Positions 18,597 through 27,649 of a DNA stretch of 64,000 bases are shown in pieces. Within the stretch, counting starts at the first letter, position 1. Every line of letters starts with the position of its first letter. Where the stretch lies: NCBI RefSeq assembly GCF_002735705.1, contig NZ_PDZL01000009.1, positions 124,001 to 188,000 on the forward strand, given 5' to 3'. Position numbers and translations under genes: made by a program. The notes below the pieces were generated by a model, which saw nothing but the letters and a program-made list of their open reading frames with translations, was not told where the DNA came from and ran no database searches. Origin of the DNA: Janthinobacterium sp. BJB426 (GTDB lineage: Bacteria; Pseudomonadota; Gammaproteobacteria; Burkholderiales; Burkholderiaceae_D).

Positions 18597-19451
18597 ATGC
18601 GCCATTTACCCGGCCAGCCGCAAGACCTGCCAGGCAACCGCGCCAGCCTGGCCGGCTACGCCGCGCGGCATTTTCTGTTTTCCGTCGACGCAGGCGTCGC
18701 CACATTGACCTTGCACCGGCCCGAGCGCAAGAATCCGCTCACTTTTGACTCGTATGCGGAATTGCGCGAGCTGTTTCGCGCGCTGGCGCATGCGGACGAC
18801 GTCAAGGCCGTCATCATCACGGGCAGCGGTGACAATTTCTGCTCGGGCGGCGATGTGCACGACATCATCGGCCCGCTGACAAAACTCGACATGCCAGGCT
18901 TGCTGGCGTTTACCCGCATGACGGGCGACGTGGTGAAAGCCATGCGCGCCTGCCCGCAGCCCATCATCGCCGCCATCGACGGCATTTGCGCTGGCGCTGG
19001 CGCCATGCTGGCGCTGGCCTCCGATATCCGCCTCGGCACGGCGCGCAGCAAGACGGCCTTTTTGTTTACCCGCGTGGGACTGGCCGGCTGCGACATGGGT
19101 GCCTGCGCCTTGCTGCCGCGCGTGATCGGCCAGGGCCGCGCCGCCGAACTGCTGTACACGGGGCGCTCCCTGGCGGGAGCCGAGGCCGAGCGCTGGGGCT
19201 GGCTCAACCGCCTGGTCGAACCCGGGGAGCTGGCCGAGGCGGCGCAGCTGCTCGCGGCCGGCCTGGCCAGCGGCCCTACCTTCGCGCACGGCATGACGAA
19301 AAAAATGCTGCAGCAGGAGTGGAACATGGGCGTCGACGAAGCCATCGAGGCGGAAGCGCAGGCGCAGGCCATTTGCATGGCCACCAACGATTTCCACCGC
19401 GCCTATCACGCCTTCGTGGCGAAGGAAAAACCACAATTCGAGGGTAACTGA
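18597..19451 (+). CDS. Enoyl-CoA hydratase/isomerase family protein
   Basis: A 284-residue crotonase-fold enzyme. Crotonase elements are [15 protein letters not shown], the oxyanion-hole stretch [36 protein letters not shown] and the central [21 protein letters not shown]. In the 2-aminobenzoyl-CoA route a crotonase-type enzyme handles hydration or ring cleavage of the reduced alicyclic CoA ester; which step this one performs cannot be told from sequence. It starts 2 bp after the marR stop and ends 1 bp before the acyl-CoA dehydrogenase. Confidence 0.9.
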   Translation: MRHLPGQPQDLPGNRASLAGYAARHFLFSVDAGVATLTLHRPERKNPLTFDSYAELRELFRALAHADDVKAVIITGSGDNFCSGGDVHDIIGPLTKLDMPGLLAFTRMTGDVVKAMRACPQPIIAAIDGICAGAGAMLALASDIRLGTARSKTAFLFTRVGLAGCDMGACALLPRVIGQGRAAELLYTGRSLAGAEAERWGWLNRLVEPGELAEAAQLLAAGLASGPTFAHGMTKKMLQQEWNMGVDEAIEAEAQAQAICMATNDFHRAYHAFVAKEKPQFEGN

Positions 19452-19452
19452 C

Positions 19453-20604
19453 ATGCGTGACATGAGCTATCTGGACTGGCCGTTTTTCGAAAGGCATCAT
19501 GCCGAACTTGAACGCGAGCTCGATGCCTGGGCGACGCAGCACCTGGACGACGCGCATGGTGCCGACGTCGATGCGGCTTGCCGCGCGCTGGTGGCGCAAC
19601 TGGGGCAGGGCGGCTGGCTGACATACGCCACGGGCACCGATGGCAAGATCGACACGCGCGCCATTTGCCTGATGCGCGAAACCCTGGCGCGCCACAACGG
19701 CCTGGCCGATTTCGCCTTCGCCATGCAGGGACTCGGTTCCGGCGCCATCGGCCTGTTCGGCAGCTTGGAGAACAAGGCGCGCTATTTGCCGGACGTGGCC
19801 AGCGGCAAGCGCATCGCCGCCTTTGCCCTGTCCGAGCCGCAGGCCGGGTCCGACGTGGCTGCCATGGCGTGCGCGGCGCGGCGCGACGGCGACGAGTATG
19901 TGCTCGATGGCGAAAAGACGTGGATCTCGAATGGCGGCATCGCCGACTTTTACGTGGTGTTCGCCCGCACGGGCGAGGCGCCCGGCGCGCGCGGCATCAG
20001 CGCCTTCATCGTCGACGCCGACAATCCCGGGCTGGAAGTCGCCGAGCGCATCGCCGTGATCGCGCCGCATCCGCTGGCGCGCCTGCGCTTTGCCAATTGC
20101 CGCGTGCCCGTGTCGCAGCGCCTGGGCGAGGCGGGGCAGGGCTTCAAGGTGGCCATGGCGACCCTCGACGTGTTCCGCACGTCGGTGGCCGCCGCCGCCC
20201 TGGGTTTTGCGCGGCGCGCCTTCGATGAAGCGCTGCGCCACGCGACAAAGCGCCAGATGTTTGGCCAGACCCTGGCGGACTTCCAGCTGACGCAGGCAAA
20301 ATTGGCGCAGATGGCCACCGGTATCGACGCGGCCGCGCTGCTCACCTACCGCGCCGCCTGGCAGCGCGACCAGGGCCGCAAGGTGACGAAGGAAGCGGCC
20401 ATGGCCAAGCTGACGGCGACGGAAACGGCGCAGCAGGTAATCGACGCGGCCGTGCAGCTGTTCGGCGGCATGGGCGTGGTCAGCGACCATCCGGTCGAGC
20501 GCCTGTACCGCGAAATCCGCGCCTTGCGCATCTATGAAGGCGCCAGCGAAGTACAGCAATTGATCATCGCGCGCGAATTGCTGCGCGAGGCGGCGGACGC
20601 ATGA
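19453..20604 (+). CDS. Acyl-CoA dehydrogenase
   Basis: A 383-residue FAD acyl-CoA dehydrogenase of usual length. Motifs are [15 protein letters not shown] and [13 protein letters not shown] (substrate and FAD contacts), [24 protein letters not shown] and the C-terminal [19 protein letters not shown]. The last includes the Glu of the YEGxxE segment used as catalytic base in many members. It should introduce a double bond into the saturated alicyclic or ring-opened CoA ester of the operon's pathway. Spacing to its neighbours is minimal, so it is certainly cotranscribed. Confidence 0.92.
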   Translation: MRDMSYLDWPFFERHHAELERELDAWATQHLDDAHGADVDAACRALVAQLGQGGWLTYATGTDGKIDTRAICLMRETLARHNGLADFAFAMQGLGSGAIGLFGSLENKARYLPDVASGKRIAAFALSEPQAGSDVAAMACAARRDGDEYVLDGEKTWISNGGIADFYVVFARTGEAPGARGISAFIVDADNPGLEVAERIAVIAPHPLARLRFANCRVPVSQRLGEAGQGFKVAMATLDVFRTSVAAAALGFARRAFDEALRHATKRQMFGQTLADFQLTQAKLAQMATGIDAAALLTYRAAWQRDQGRKVTKEAAMAKLTATETAQQVIDAAVQLFGGMGVVSDHPVERLYREIRALRIYEGASEVQQLIIARELLREAADA

Positions 20605-20630
20605 CCCGCATCAACAACGAGGAAAGCAAT

Positions 20631-21023
20631 ATGCAAGTTTTACAACCACCGGGATGGGCCAGGCCGCGCGGCTATGCGAATGGTATCGCCGCCAGCGGAC
20701 GCACGGTGTATGTCAGCGGCATGATAGGCTGGGATGCGCAGGGCCAGTTCCATACGGATGATTTTGCGGGACAGGTGCGCCAGGCCTTGCAGAATATCGT
20801 CGCCGTGCTGGCCGAGGCGGGCGCCTTGCCCGAGCACATCGTGCGCATGAACTGGTATGTGCTCGACAAGAAGGAATATGTGGCGGCGTATCCGCAAATC
20901 GGCGTGGCGTACCGCGAGCTGATCGGCAAGCATTTTCCTGCCATGACGGCCGTGCAGGTAGCCGGCCTGATCGAGGATCGCGCCAAGGTGGAAATCGAGG
21001 TGACGGCCGTGCTGCCGCCATGA
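20631..21023 (+). CDS. Rid-family (YjgF/YER057c/UK114) protein lacking Arg105
   Basis: A 130-residue protein of the Rid fold, many members of which hydrolyse enamines and imines to ketones plus ammonia. Motifs are GWARPRGYANGIAASGRTVYVSGMIGWD and AVLAEAGALPEHIVRMNWYV. The start at 20631 has GAGGAAA six bases upstream; an in-frame ATG at 20601 overlaps the previous stop. In archetypal RidA the C-terminal motif is PAR with catalytic Arg105. Here it reads FPAMTAVQVAGL with Met at residue 105, so it belongs to an Arg-less Rid subgroup. As the last gene of the operon it is well placed to release the amino group of the 2-aminobenzoate-derived enamine. Confidence 0.88.
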   Translation: MQVLQPPGWARPRGYANGIAASGRTVYVSGMIGWDAQGQFHTDDFAGQVRQALQNIVAVLAEAGALPEHIVRMNWYVLDKKEYVAAYPQIGVAYRELIGKHFPAMTAVQVAGLIEDRAKVEIEVTAVLPP

Positions 21024-21142
21024 TGGCTGCAGTAAACTGTTGTATTAAGTGCATTTCAATTGAAATAAATTAATGCAATTAATGCATTTCCTTGTGCTAT
21101 ATTGATATGCCGAAAATTCGCGGTAATCACACAGGGGGAGCG

Positions 21143-21883
21143 ATGCAACAACAAATCATGCTGAAAATCAAGGCGGTGCAGCCCGTCACCTTGCTCGCCG
21201 GTGCCTTGCTGTGCATCGGTAGCGTTCCTGCCGCCTCGGCGCAATCCTTGCTCAACGGCGCGCAGGAAGCGCAGCTGTCCGCCTGGCTGGGCGAAGGGCC
21301 GCTGGCGCTGACGGCCATCTACACGAAGTCGGCGGGCGACACCTCGCGCGACTTCCACCTGGCCGCCGACGGCAAGGGACGCACGTTTTCCGTGATGCAG
21401 GCGAGCAACGCCGCCGGCCAGACCTGGCTGGTGGGCGGCTACAACCCGCAAAGCTGGAATTCGTCGGGCAACTACAACATGACGCCGGAAGACCGCGACC
21501 GCACAGCCTTCATCTTCAACCTGACGTCGGGCCAGTATTTCCGGCAAACGCCGAAAACCTATGCGCTGGACACGGTGGGATCGTATCAAACCTTCAATGA
21601 CATCAACGCCGGCCCCACGTTCGGCATCGGCGCCGACCTGGGCATGTCGGCGGATCTGAGCACCAATGGTATTTCTTCGCGTTACTCGTACATCGATCCG
21701 GTCAATGGCATCTTTGGCGCAAGCTTGCTCGATGGCGCGCCGTACGGCTCTTATCCGAATGTCACGTTTGGCGCCATGCAAGTATTTAGCGTCAGCGCCG
21801 TGCCGGAACCGGCAAGCTATGCGCTGATGCTGCTGGGACTCGTGTCGCTGGCAGGCTGGCGCCGCAGGGCCGCCCGTGCTTGA
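21143..21883 (+). CDS. PEP-CTERM surface protein with TLDc-like domain
   Basis: A 246-residue exported protein. GGGGGAG lies directly before the ATG at 21143, and a signal peptide ends near ASA (about residue 34). The middle resembles a TLDc domain: LTAIYTKSAGDTSRDFH, then DGKGRTFSVMQ and LVGGYNPQSW, as in the R-x-F / DGKGPT / GGYTxxxW pattern. The C-terminus is a PEP-CTERM anchor: VPEPASYALML, a hydrophobic helix (LLGLVSLAGW), then RRRAARA. Exosortases, here XrtB at 32291, recognise this tail and release the protein to the cell surface. A monocistronic unit; its AT-rich upstream region (21024-21142) holds repeated TTAATGCA blocks. Confidence 0.88.
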   Translation: MQQQIMLKIKAVQPVTLLAGALLCIGSVPAASAQSLLNGAQEAQLSAWLGEGPLALTAIYTKSAGDTSRDFHLAADGKGRTFSVMQASNAAGQTWLVGGYNPQSWNSSGNYNMTPEDRDRTAFIFNLTSGQYFRQTPKTYALDTVGSYQTFNDINAGPTFGIGADLGMSADLSTNGISSRYSYIDPVNGIFGASLLDGAPYGSYPNVTFGAMQVFSVSAVPEPASYALMLLGLVSLAGWRRRAARA

Positions 21884-21952
21884 GGATTGATCTTCGTTAA
21901 TTTGTTTCGATGATGAATTGCTTGGGTACGGCAGGGCGCGGTGGCAGGTGAT

Positions 21953-22027
21953 TGGTCCCCCCGACTGGAATCGAACCAGTATCCCACGCTTAGGAGGCAT
22001 GTGCACTATCCATTGTGCTACGGGGAG
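21953..22027 (-). tRNA. tRNA-Arg (anticodon CCT)
   Basis: On the minus strand the sequence folds as a complete 75-nt tRNA. The acceptor stem is CTCCCCG/CGGGGGG with one G-U pair, the D stem GCAC/GTGC and the anticodon stem CATGC/GCGTG with loop CTCCTAA. The T stem is ACTGG/CCAGT with loop TTCGATT, followed by discriminator A and an encoded CCA. The anticodon CCT reads AGG. A TATAAT lies upstream on the same strand (22116 to 22111). It is divergent from uup. Confidence 0.95.
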
Positions 22028-22247
22028 GACGCTCAGGCGTGGCAAGCTGCCATGCCGGATCCGGCGGCACGGGGCGTGCAAGACGTCCCATGTGTCGCGA
22101 ATCGAGCGCAATTATAGCCGACAGTTTGCAAGATATGCCTATGCTTGCGCGAGTATCGGTACAATGCGTGCTTCATTCATCTAATCGGCGGCTGTTTTGC
22201 ACACCACGCGGTGTGCGCGAGACGGCGCCCGAGCACTCTTACTCATT

Positions 22248-24140
22248 ATGGCTGTCATTTCTCTTTCATCGGCGCAACTTGCGTTCGGTCACGTCGCGCT
22301 GCTCGATCACGCGGAATTTTCACTGGAAACCACGGAGCGGGTCGGCTTGATCGGCCGCAACGGCACGGGTAAATCGTCGCTGTTGAAGGTTATTTCGGGC
22401 AAGTTCAAGCTCGATGACGGCTTGTTGGTGATGCAGCAAGGCATCAAGATCGCGTATGTGGAGCAGGAACCGCAATTCGACCCGGACATGTCCGTGTTCG
22501 ATGCCGTCGCTTCCGGCATGGGCGAATCGCAGGCGTGGCTGAAGGAATACGATGCGCTGACGGGCCAGTTTGGCCAGGGCAATGACGACGAACTGATGGA
22601 ACGCATGCACGACATCCAGGTCAAACTCGATGCGGCCGATGCGTGGAGCTTGCCGAACAAGGTGGAAACCGTGCTCGACCGTTTGAACCTGACGGGCGAC
22701 ATGCTGATGAAAACCCTGTCCGGCGGGATGCAGAAGCGCGTGGCGCTGGCGCGCGCGCTGGTGTCGGCGCCCGACGTGCTGCTGCTCGATGAGCCGACCA
22801 ACCATCTGGACTTCAGCTCCATCCTGTGGCTGGAAGGCTTGTTGCGCGACTTCAAGGGCAGCGTGCTGTTCATTACCCATGACCGCTCCTTCCTCGATAA
22901 CGTTGCCACGCGCATCATCGAACTCGACCGCGGCCGCTTGCTGTCGTATCCAGGCAACTTCACGGCTTATCAGACCCGCAAGGCGGAGCAACTGGAAATC
23001 GAGGAAGTGGAAAACGCCAAGTTCGACAAGTTCCTGGCGCAGGAAGAAGTGTGGATACGCAAGGGCGTCAAGGCCCGCCGCGTGCGTGACGAAGGCCGCG
23101 TGCGCCGTCTGGAAGCGCTGCGTCTGACGCGCAATGCGCGCCGCGACCAGCAGGGACAAGTCAAGCTGGACGTCTCGGCCGGCGAACGCTCGGGCAAGAT
23201 CGTGGCGGACCTGGAAAACGTTTCCAAGATTTATGGCGACAAGGTCATCGTCAAGGATTTCAGCGCCACCATCTTGCGCGGTGACAAGGTCGGCCTGATC
23301 GGCGCCAACGGCGCCGGCAAGACTACCCTGCTGAAGATGATCCTGGGCCAGGAAGAGTCGGACACGGGCAGCATCCGCCTGGGTACCAAGCTGCAAGTGG
23401 CGTATTTCGACCAGATGCGCACGCAGTTGAATGAAGAAGCGAACCTGATGGAAACCATCGCGCCAGGCAGTGACTGGGTCGAGATCAATGGCCAGCGCCG
23501 CCACGTGATGACATATTTGAACGACTTCCTGTTCGCGCCGGAACGCGCCCGTTCGCCCGTCAAGTCGCTGTCCGGTGGCGAGCGCAACCGTTTGCTGCTG
23601 GCGCGCTTGTTCGCCAAGCCGGCCAACGTGCTGGTGCTCGATGAGCCGACCAATGACTTGGATATCGATACGCTGGAATTGCTGGAAGAGTTGCTGGAAG
23701 AATACACGGGCACCGTCTTCCTCGTCAGCCATGACCGCACCTTCCTCGACAACGTGGTCACGCAAGTGATCGTCGCCGAAGGCGAGGGCAAGTGGCGCGA
23801 ATTCGTCGGCGGTTACACGGACTGGGAGCGCGTGCGCACCTTGCCGATCGCCACGGCGCCAGCCAGCAAGCCGGCCGTCAAGGTCGAGGCTGCCGCACCG
23901 GCCGCCAAGCAGAAAAAGCTCAGCTACAAGGAACAGCGCGAACTCGATGAGTTGCCGAAACTGATCGCCAAGCTGGAAGACGAGCAATCGGTGTTGGCCG
24001 CCGAGTTGTCGCATCCGGACTTCTACAAGAAGACGCCAGCCGAAGGCAAACGCCTGAATGCGCGCGTGGCCGAGATCGAAGGCGAACTGCTGGAAGCGCT
24101 GGAAAAGTGGGAGCAGATCGAGGCGCGCGCCAATAGCTGA
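22248..24140 (+). CDS. uup: ABC-F family ATPase Uup
   Basis: A 630-residue soluble duplicated ABC ATPase without membrane segments. The two nucleotide-binding domains have Walker A GRNGTGKSS and GANGAGKTT, signatures LSGGMQKR and LSGGERNR, and Walker B LLLDEPTNHLD and LVLDEPTNDLD. The ABC-F interdomain linker lies between them. The C-terminal about 90 residues form the Lys/Glu-rich coiled coil (KLSYKEQRELDELPKLIAKLE) that marks Uup and binds DNA in E. coli. Uup acts on ribosomes or branched DNA and limits transposon precise excision. The start at 22248 (MAVISLSSAQLAFG) matches the family; the frame continues upstream to 22197 without conserved sequence. Confidence 0.95.
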   Translation: MAVISLSSAQLAFGHVALLDHAEFSLETTERVGLIGRNGTGKSSLLKVISGKFKLDDGLLVMQQGIKIAYVEQEPQFDPDMSVFDAVASGMGESQAWLKEYDALTGQFGQGNDDELMERMHDIQVKLDAADAWSLPNKVETVLDRLNLTGDMLMKTLSGGMQKRVALARALVSAPDVLLLDEPTNHLDFSSILWLEGLLRDFKGSVLFITHDRSFLDNVATRIIELDRGRLLSYPGNFTAYQTRKAEQLEIEEVENAKFDKFLAQEEVWIRKGVKARRVRDEGRVRRLEALRLTRNARRDQQGQVKLDVSAGERSGKIVADLENVSKIYGDKVIVKDFSATILRGDKVGLIGANGAGKTTLLKMILGQEESDTGSIRLGTKLQVAYFDQMRTQLNEEANLMETIAPGSDWVEINGQRRHVMTYLNDFLFAPERARSPVKSLSGGERNRLLLARLFAKPANVLVLDEPTNDLDIDTLELLEELLEEYTGTVFLVSHDRTFLDNVVTQVIVAEGEGKWREFVGGYTDWERVRTLPIATAPASKPAVKVEAAAPAAKQKKLSYKEQRELDELPKLIAKLEDEQSVLAAELSHPDFYKKTPAEGKRLNARVAEIEGELLEALEKWEQIEARANS

Positions 24141-24180
24141 TGCTTTTTTGCATACCCTGTTGTAATTAAGTCAGGATTAT

Positions 24181-24286
24181 TTGCCACGGCAACGGTTCTG
24201 CTTGATATAATTATATAATTATATTTATTACATCGGGGGATGCATGTTTGTCATGAAAAACATGCGCTCCGGACCACCGCGTCCGG
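24181..24286 (+). promoter_or_regulatory. AT-rich promoter and tandem-hairpin leader before the EPS locus
   Basis: Two overlapping TATAAT boxes (24206-24211, 24214-24219) follow TTGCCA at 24181-24186. Two perfect hairpins come next: GCATGTTT/AAACATGC (24242-24249 with 24258-24265) and CCGGAC/GTCCGG (24269-24274 with 24281-24286). They end 18 bp before the protease start and could control its translation or transcription. Function is inferred from position only. Confidence 0.45.
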
Positions 24287-24304
24287 CGCGTGGCTTCACC
24301 TCCG

Positions 24305-24979
24305 ATGCGCAGCAGCATGTTTGACCGCGCCGCCTTGCCCCGGGTAGCGCCATTCCTGGCCTATCTCTCCTTCATTTTTATTGCCGACATGCTCGGCCGC
24401 CTGGGCGTTGCCGCGCAGGATATGCGCTGGCTGTATGCAGTCAAGATCGGCGTCGTGCTGGGCTTGTTGTTGTACTGGCGCCGCAGTTATACGGAATTGC
24501 TGTGGACGCCGTTGGGCGCGCGTGCCATTCTCGGAGCGCTGGCCAGCGGTATTGTTGTTTTTTTGCTGTGGATCAATCTCGACGCCAGCTGGATGCGCAT
24601 CGGCAACCCGGACGGCTTCGATCCCCGCACCGATGGCCGCATCGAGTGGAGCCTGGTGGTGCTGCGCATCGCTGGCGCGGCGCTGGTGGTGCCCGTGATG
24701 GAGGAGCTGTTCTGGCGCTCCTTCCTGCTGCGCTGGATCGACAAGCCGGATTTTTTGCGGGCCGATCCGCGCCTGGCCAGCGCCAAGGCCTTCGCCATCA
24801 GCGTGTTGCTGTTTGGCTTTGAGCATAATTTATGGCTGGCCGGCATTGTGGCCGGTGCCGCCTATAGTGTGTTGTACATGCGTAGCCAGTCCCTGTGGTC
24901 GCCCATCCTCGCGCACGGCGTGACGAACGGCGTGTTGGGGCTCTGGATTATTTCTGGTGGGCACTGGATTTACTGGTAG
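24305..24979 (+). CDS. Exosortase-system CAAX/CPBP-type intramembrane protease
   Basis: About 224 residues with some six to eight membrane helices. CPBP/Abi metalloprotease motifs are EELFWRS (EExxxR, about residue 137), FGFEHN (FxxxH, about 175) and AHGVTN near the end. These hold the Glu and His residues of the membrane-embedded active site. A family of such proteins is known to travel with exosortase EPS loci (pepcterm_CAAX group), and here it directly precedes epsL. ATGs at 24305 and 24317 are both possible and neither has a good Shine-Dalgarno; a hairpin-rich leader precedes them. Its substrate is unknown. Confidence 0.85.
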   Translation: MRSSMFDRAALPRVAPFLAYLSFIFIADMLGRLGVAAQDMRWLYAVKIGVVLGLLLYWRRSYTELLWTPLGARAILGALASGIVVFLLWINLDASWMRIGNPDGFDPRTDGRIEWSLVVLRIAGAALVVPVMEELFWRSFLLRWIDKPDFLRADPRLASAKAFAISVLLFGFEHNLWLAGIVAGAAYSVLYMRSQSLWSPILAHGVTNGVLGLWIISGGHWIYW

Positions 24980-25019
24980 TATTGCCTATCAACTGTGTGA
25001 TCTTTCAAAGACAAAATCC

Positions 25020-26258
25020 ATGTTGAATTCCTTGCGTAAAAAAGCCGTTGCCGCCGCCTTCACGGCCAGCCCACGTTTGCCGGTTGCGCTGTTACTCTTA
25101 GGTACCCTGGCCAGCGGCGCCGCCGTGGCCGACATCAGCGACACCATCAAGCCTTTCGTTGCCACTGCGTATTCGTACGACGACAACCTGATGCGCTTGC
25201 CGGACGACGTGCCGGGCTTTTCCGGCCCCCGCTCGGATACGTCGCGGATGCTGCAGGCGGGCTTCCTGTTCAACCGTCCCATCGGCCGCCAGATACTGAC
25301 GGGCCAGGCCAAGTGGTCGAAGGTGAGCTTCAACCGCTTCAGCCAGTTCGACTACGATGGCAAGGATTACCTGGCCGATCTGGAGTGGCACATCGCCAAT
25401 CACCTGGAAGGCCATGTGGGCGCCAGTTATTCGCAGACCCTGACGCCGTTCAGCGACTTCCAGAGCACGGTGCGCAATTTGCGCACGCAGCGCCGCGAGT
25501 ACGTGAATGGCGCCTGGCGCTTCCACCCCAGCTGGCGCGTGCGCGGCGGCCTGTCGCGCGACCGCTACTCGTATGACTTGCCCTCGCAATCGTTTTCCAA
25601 CTGGACGGAAGACGCGACGGAATTTGGTGTCGACTACCTGGCACGCAGCAATAGCCGCGTCGGCCTGCAGTTGCGCCACTTGAATGGCAAGTATCCGAAC
25701 CGCGGCGCGTTCGATGCCAATGTGTACGGCAACGGCTATCGCCAGGACGAGATCAAGGCCAATGTCTTCTGGGATTACAGCGACATCACGCAGGTGGAGT
25801 TCCTCGGTGGCTGGGTACGCCATCGCAACAACTTGCTGTCCGGGCGCGACACCAGCGGCACGAATGGCCGGTTGAGCGTGTACTGGAAGCCTCTGGGTAA
25901 GGTCAATTTCACGGGCATCGTCTGGCGCGAATTCGGTTCCGTCGACAATTCGCTGGTGACAAGCAGCCTGAACACGGGCGCCAGCCTGGGCGCGACGTGG
26001 ACGGCCACGTCGAAGGTGCGCGTCGATGCGCAGCTGCGCCAGGAACGGCGCGATTTCGAGGCCGTCAGCGGCCTGGTGCTGCCGGGCGACGGGCGCGACA
26101 CCACGCGCACGGCCTCGCTGGGCGCGACGTACGCGCCGCACCGGAAAATCCAGCTGGGCGTGCGCGTGTTCCAGGAGCGGCGTGAAGGCGTCGCCATCAT
26201 CGATAGCGGCAGCTACCGGGCCAAGGGCATTTCCTTCAATGGCAGCGTACAGTTTTAA
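25020..26258 (+). CDS. epsL: Exosortase B-associated outer-membrane beta-barrel protein EpsL
   Basis: A 412-residue exported protein. The start at 25020 gives an N-terminal Lys/Arg region and signal peptide ending near VADIS (about residue 36). Before that, the frame runs back into the protease end without conserved sequence. The mature part is a series of amphipathic strands with aromatic girdle residues and ends in SFNGSVQF, with the terminal Phe of outer-membrane barrels. Opening motif FVATAYSYDDNLMRL is typical of EpsL, annotated in XrtB loci as a putative EPS transporter component. It probably forms the outer-membrane exit pore together with EpsE. It begins 40 bp after the protease and precedes epsB by 8 bp. 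Confidence 0.88.
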   Translation: MLNSLRKKAVAAAFTASPRLPVALLLLGTLASGAAVADISDTIKPFVATAYSYDDNLMRLPDDVPGFSGPRSDTSRMLQAGFLFNRPIGRQILTGQAKWSKVSFNRFSQFDYDGKDYLADLEWHIANHLEGHVGASYSQTLTPFSDFQSTVRNLRTQRREYVNGAWRFHPSWRVRGGLSRDRYSYDLPSQSFSNWTEDATEFGVDYLARSNSRVGLQLRHLNGKYPNRGAFDANVYGNGYRQDEIKANVFWDYSDITQVEFLGGWVRHRNNLLSGRDTSGTNGRLSVYWKPLGKVNFTGIVWREFGSVDNSLVTSSLNTGASLGATWTATSKVRVDAQLRQERRDFEAVSGLVLPGDGRDTTRTASLGATYAPHRKIQLGVRVFQERREGVAIIDSGSYRAKGISFNGSVQF

Positions 26259-26266
26259 AGATCAAC

Positions 26267-27649
26267 ATGACTGTCAATGATATACCCCTGATTTCGTTTT
26301 TCCAGCGCGTCCTCGACCCGATCATCATCATGGGCTTGCTGTACCTGATGACGGTTTTGTCGGGTTCGACATTCACTGGCTATACGCTGGTGCTGATGAT
26401 ACTGGCCGTCTTCATTTCGTCGACGGTGTTCCAGCATGTCGACCCCTACCGTACCTGGCGCAGCGGCCGCATGCTGGCCTATGCGCGCGATATCCTCGTC
26501 GGCTGGACCATCGTCGCGCTGATCCTCATCTTCCTGGGTTCGGCCACGGGCCTGGCCTATCATTTCGATACCGAAGTGGTGCTGGCCTGGTTTGTCCTCA
26601 CGCCCTTCGTGCTGCTGGCCGGGCACCTGGCCGGGCGCAGGTTCAGCCTGCGCCCGGACGGCGACAGCGAAGTGCGCTCGGTGGTCATCATCGGCGCCAA
26701 CGACGCCAGCCTGAAGTTTGCCGCCACCGTCGAGCGCAATGCCAACCTCTTCATGCAGGTGCATGGCTTTTTCGATGACCGCACGGACGACCGCTGGCCG
26801 GAAAAGATGCGCGAACCCATGCTGGGACGCATGGATGACATCGCCACCTACGTGCGCGAACACAATATCAAGATGATCTTCATCAGCCAGCCGATTTCGG
26901 CCCAGCCGCGCATCCGCAAGATGCTCGATGAGCTCGAAGATACGACGGCTTCCGTATATTTCTTGCCCGATATTTATATCTTCGACCTGATGCAGGCGCG
27001 TTTCGACAACGTGGGCGGCATGCCCGTCATCGCCATCCGCGAATCGCCGTTCACGGGCTTTAACAGCATGGTCAAGCGGGGCAGCGATATCGTGCTGGGG
27101 CTGGTAATCCAGGTCATGCTGCTGCCGGTGATGCTGGTCATCGCCATCGCCGTCAAGACCACCTCGAAAGGCCCCGTGATTTTCCGCCAGCGCCGCTATG
27201 GCCTGTATGGCGAAGAGATCGTCGTCTACAAGTTCCGTTCCATGACGGTGGGCGAAGATGGCGACACGGTGGTGCAGGCCACCAAGAACGACCAGCGCGT
27301 GACGCGTGTCGGCGCTTTCCTGCGCCGCAGCTCGCTCGATGAGTTGCCACAATTTCTCAACGTCTTGCAGGGCCGCATGAGCATCGTCGGGCCGCGCCCG
27401 CATGCCGTCGTGCACAACGAGCAGTACCGTAAGCTGATCAAGGGTTACATGTTGCGCCACAAGGTCAAGCCCGGCATTACGGGCTGGGCCCAGGTCAACG
27501 GTTTGCGGGGTGAGACGGAAACGCTCGACAAGATGGAGGCGCGCATTCATTTCGACCTCGATTACCTGCGCAACTGGTCGCTGTGGCTGGATCTGTGGAT
27601 TATCGCGCGCACGGTCAAAGTGGTGCTGGCGCGCGAGAACGCCCATTGA
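26267..27649 (+). CDS. epsB: Undecaprenyl-phosphate sugar phosphotransferase EpsB (WcaJ/PssE type)
   Basis: A 460-residue initiating polyprenol-phosphate hexose-1-phosphate transferase. Four N-terminal transmembrane helices are followed by a CoA-binding-like Rossmann segment ([14 protein letters not shown]), a fifth helix ([21 protein letters not shown]) and the catalytic domain. The latter has [51 protein letters not shown] and [17 protein letters not shown]. It puts the first sugar phosphate, usually glucose or galactose, on undecaprenyl phosphate at the inner membrane to start each EPS repeat unit. It follows epsL at once and is followed by a 527-bp gap, where the first EPS operon probably ends. 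Confidence 0.94.
   Translation: MTVNDIPLISFFQRVLDPIIIMGLLYLMTVLSGSTFTGYTLVLMILAVFISSTVFQHVDPYRTWRSGRMLAYARDILVGWTIVALILIFLGSATGLAYHFDTEVVLAWFVLTPFVLLAGHLAGRRFSLRPDGDSEVRSVVIIGANDASLKFAATVERNANLFMQVHGFFDDRTDDRWPEKMREPMLGRMDDIATYVREHNIKMIFISQPISAQPRIRKMLDELEDTTASVYFLPDIYIFDLMQARFDNVGGMPVIAIRESPFTGFNSMVKRGSDIVLGLVIQVMLLPVMLVIAIAVKTTSKGPVIFRQRRYGLYGEEIVVYKFRSMTVGEDGDTVVQATKNDQRVTRVGAFLRRSSLDELPQFLNVLQGRMSIVGPRPHAVVHNEQYRKLIKGYMLRHKVKPGITGWAQVNGLRGETETLDKMEARIHFDLDYLRNWSLWLDLWIIARTVKVVLARENAH

Noticed and set aside
21953-22247. tRNA-Arg as an integration site of a mobile element
   Set aside because: No integrase, direct repeat of the tRNA end or foreign-looking block was found nearby; uup follows directly.
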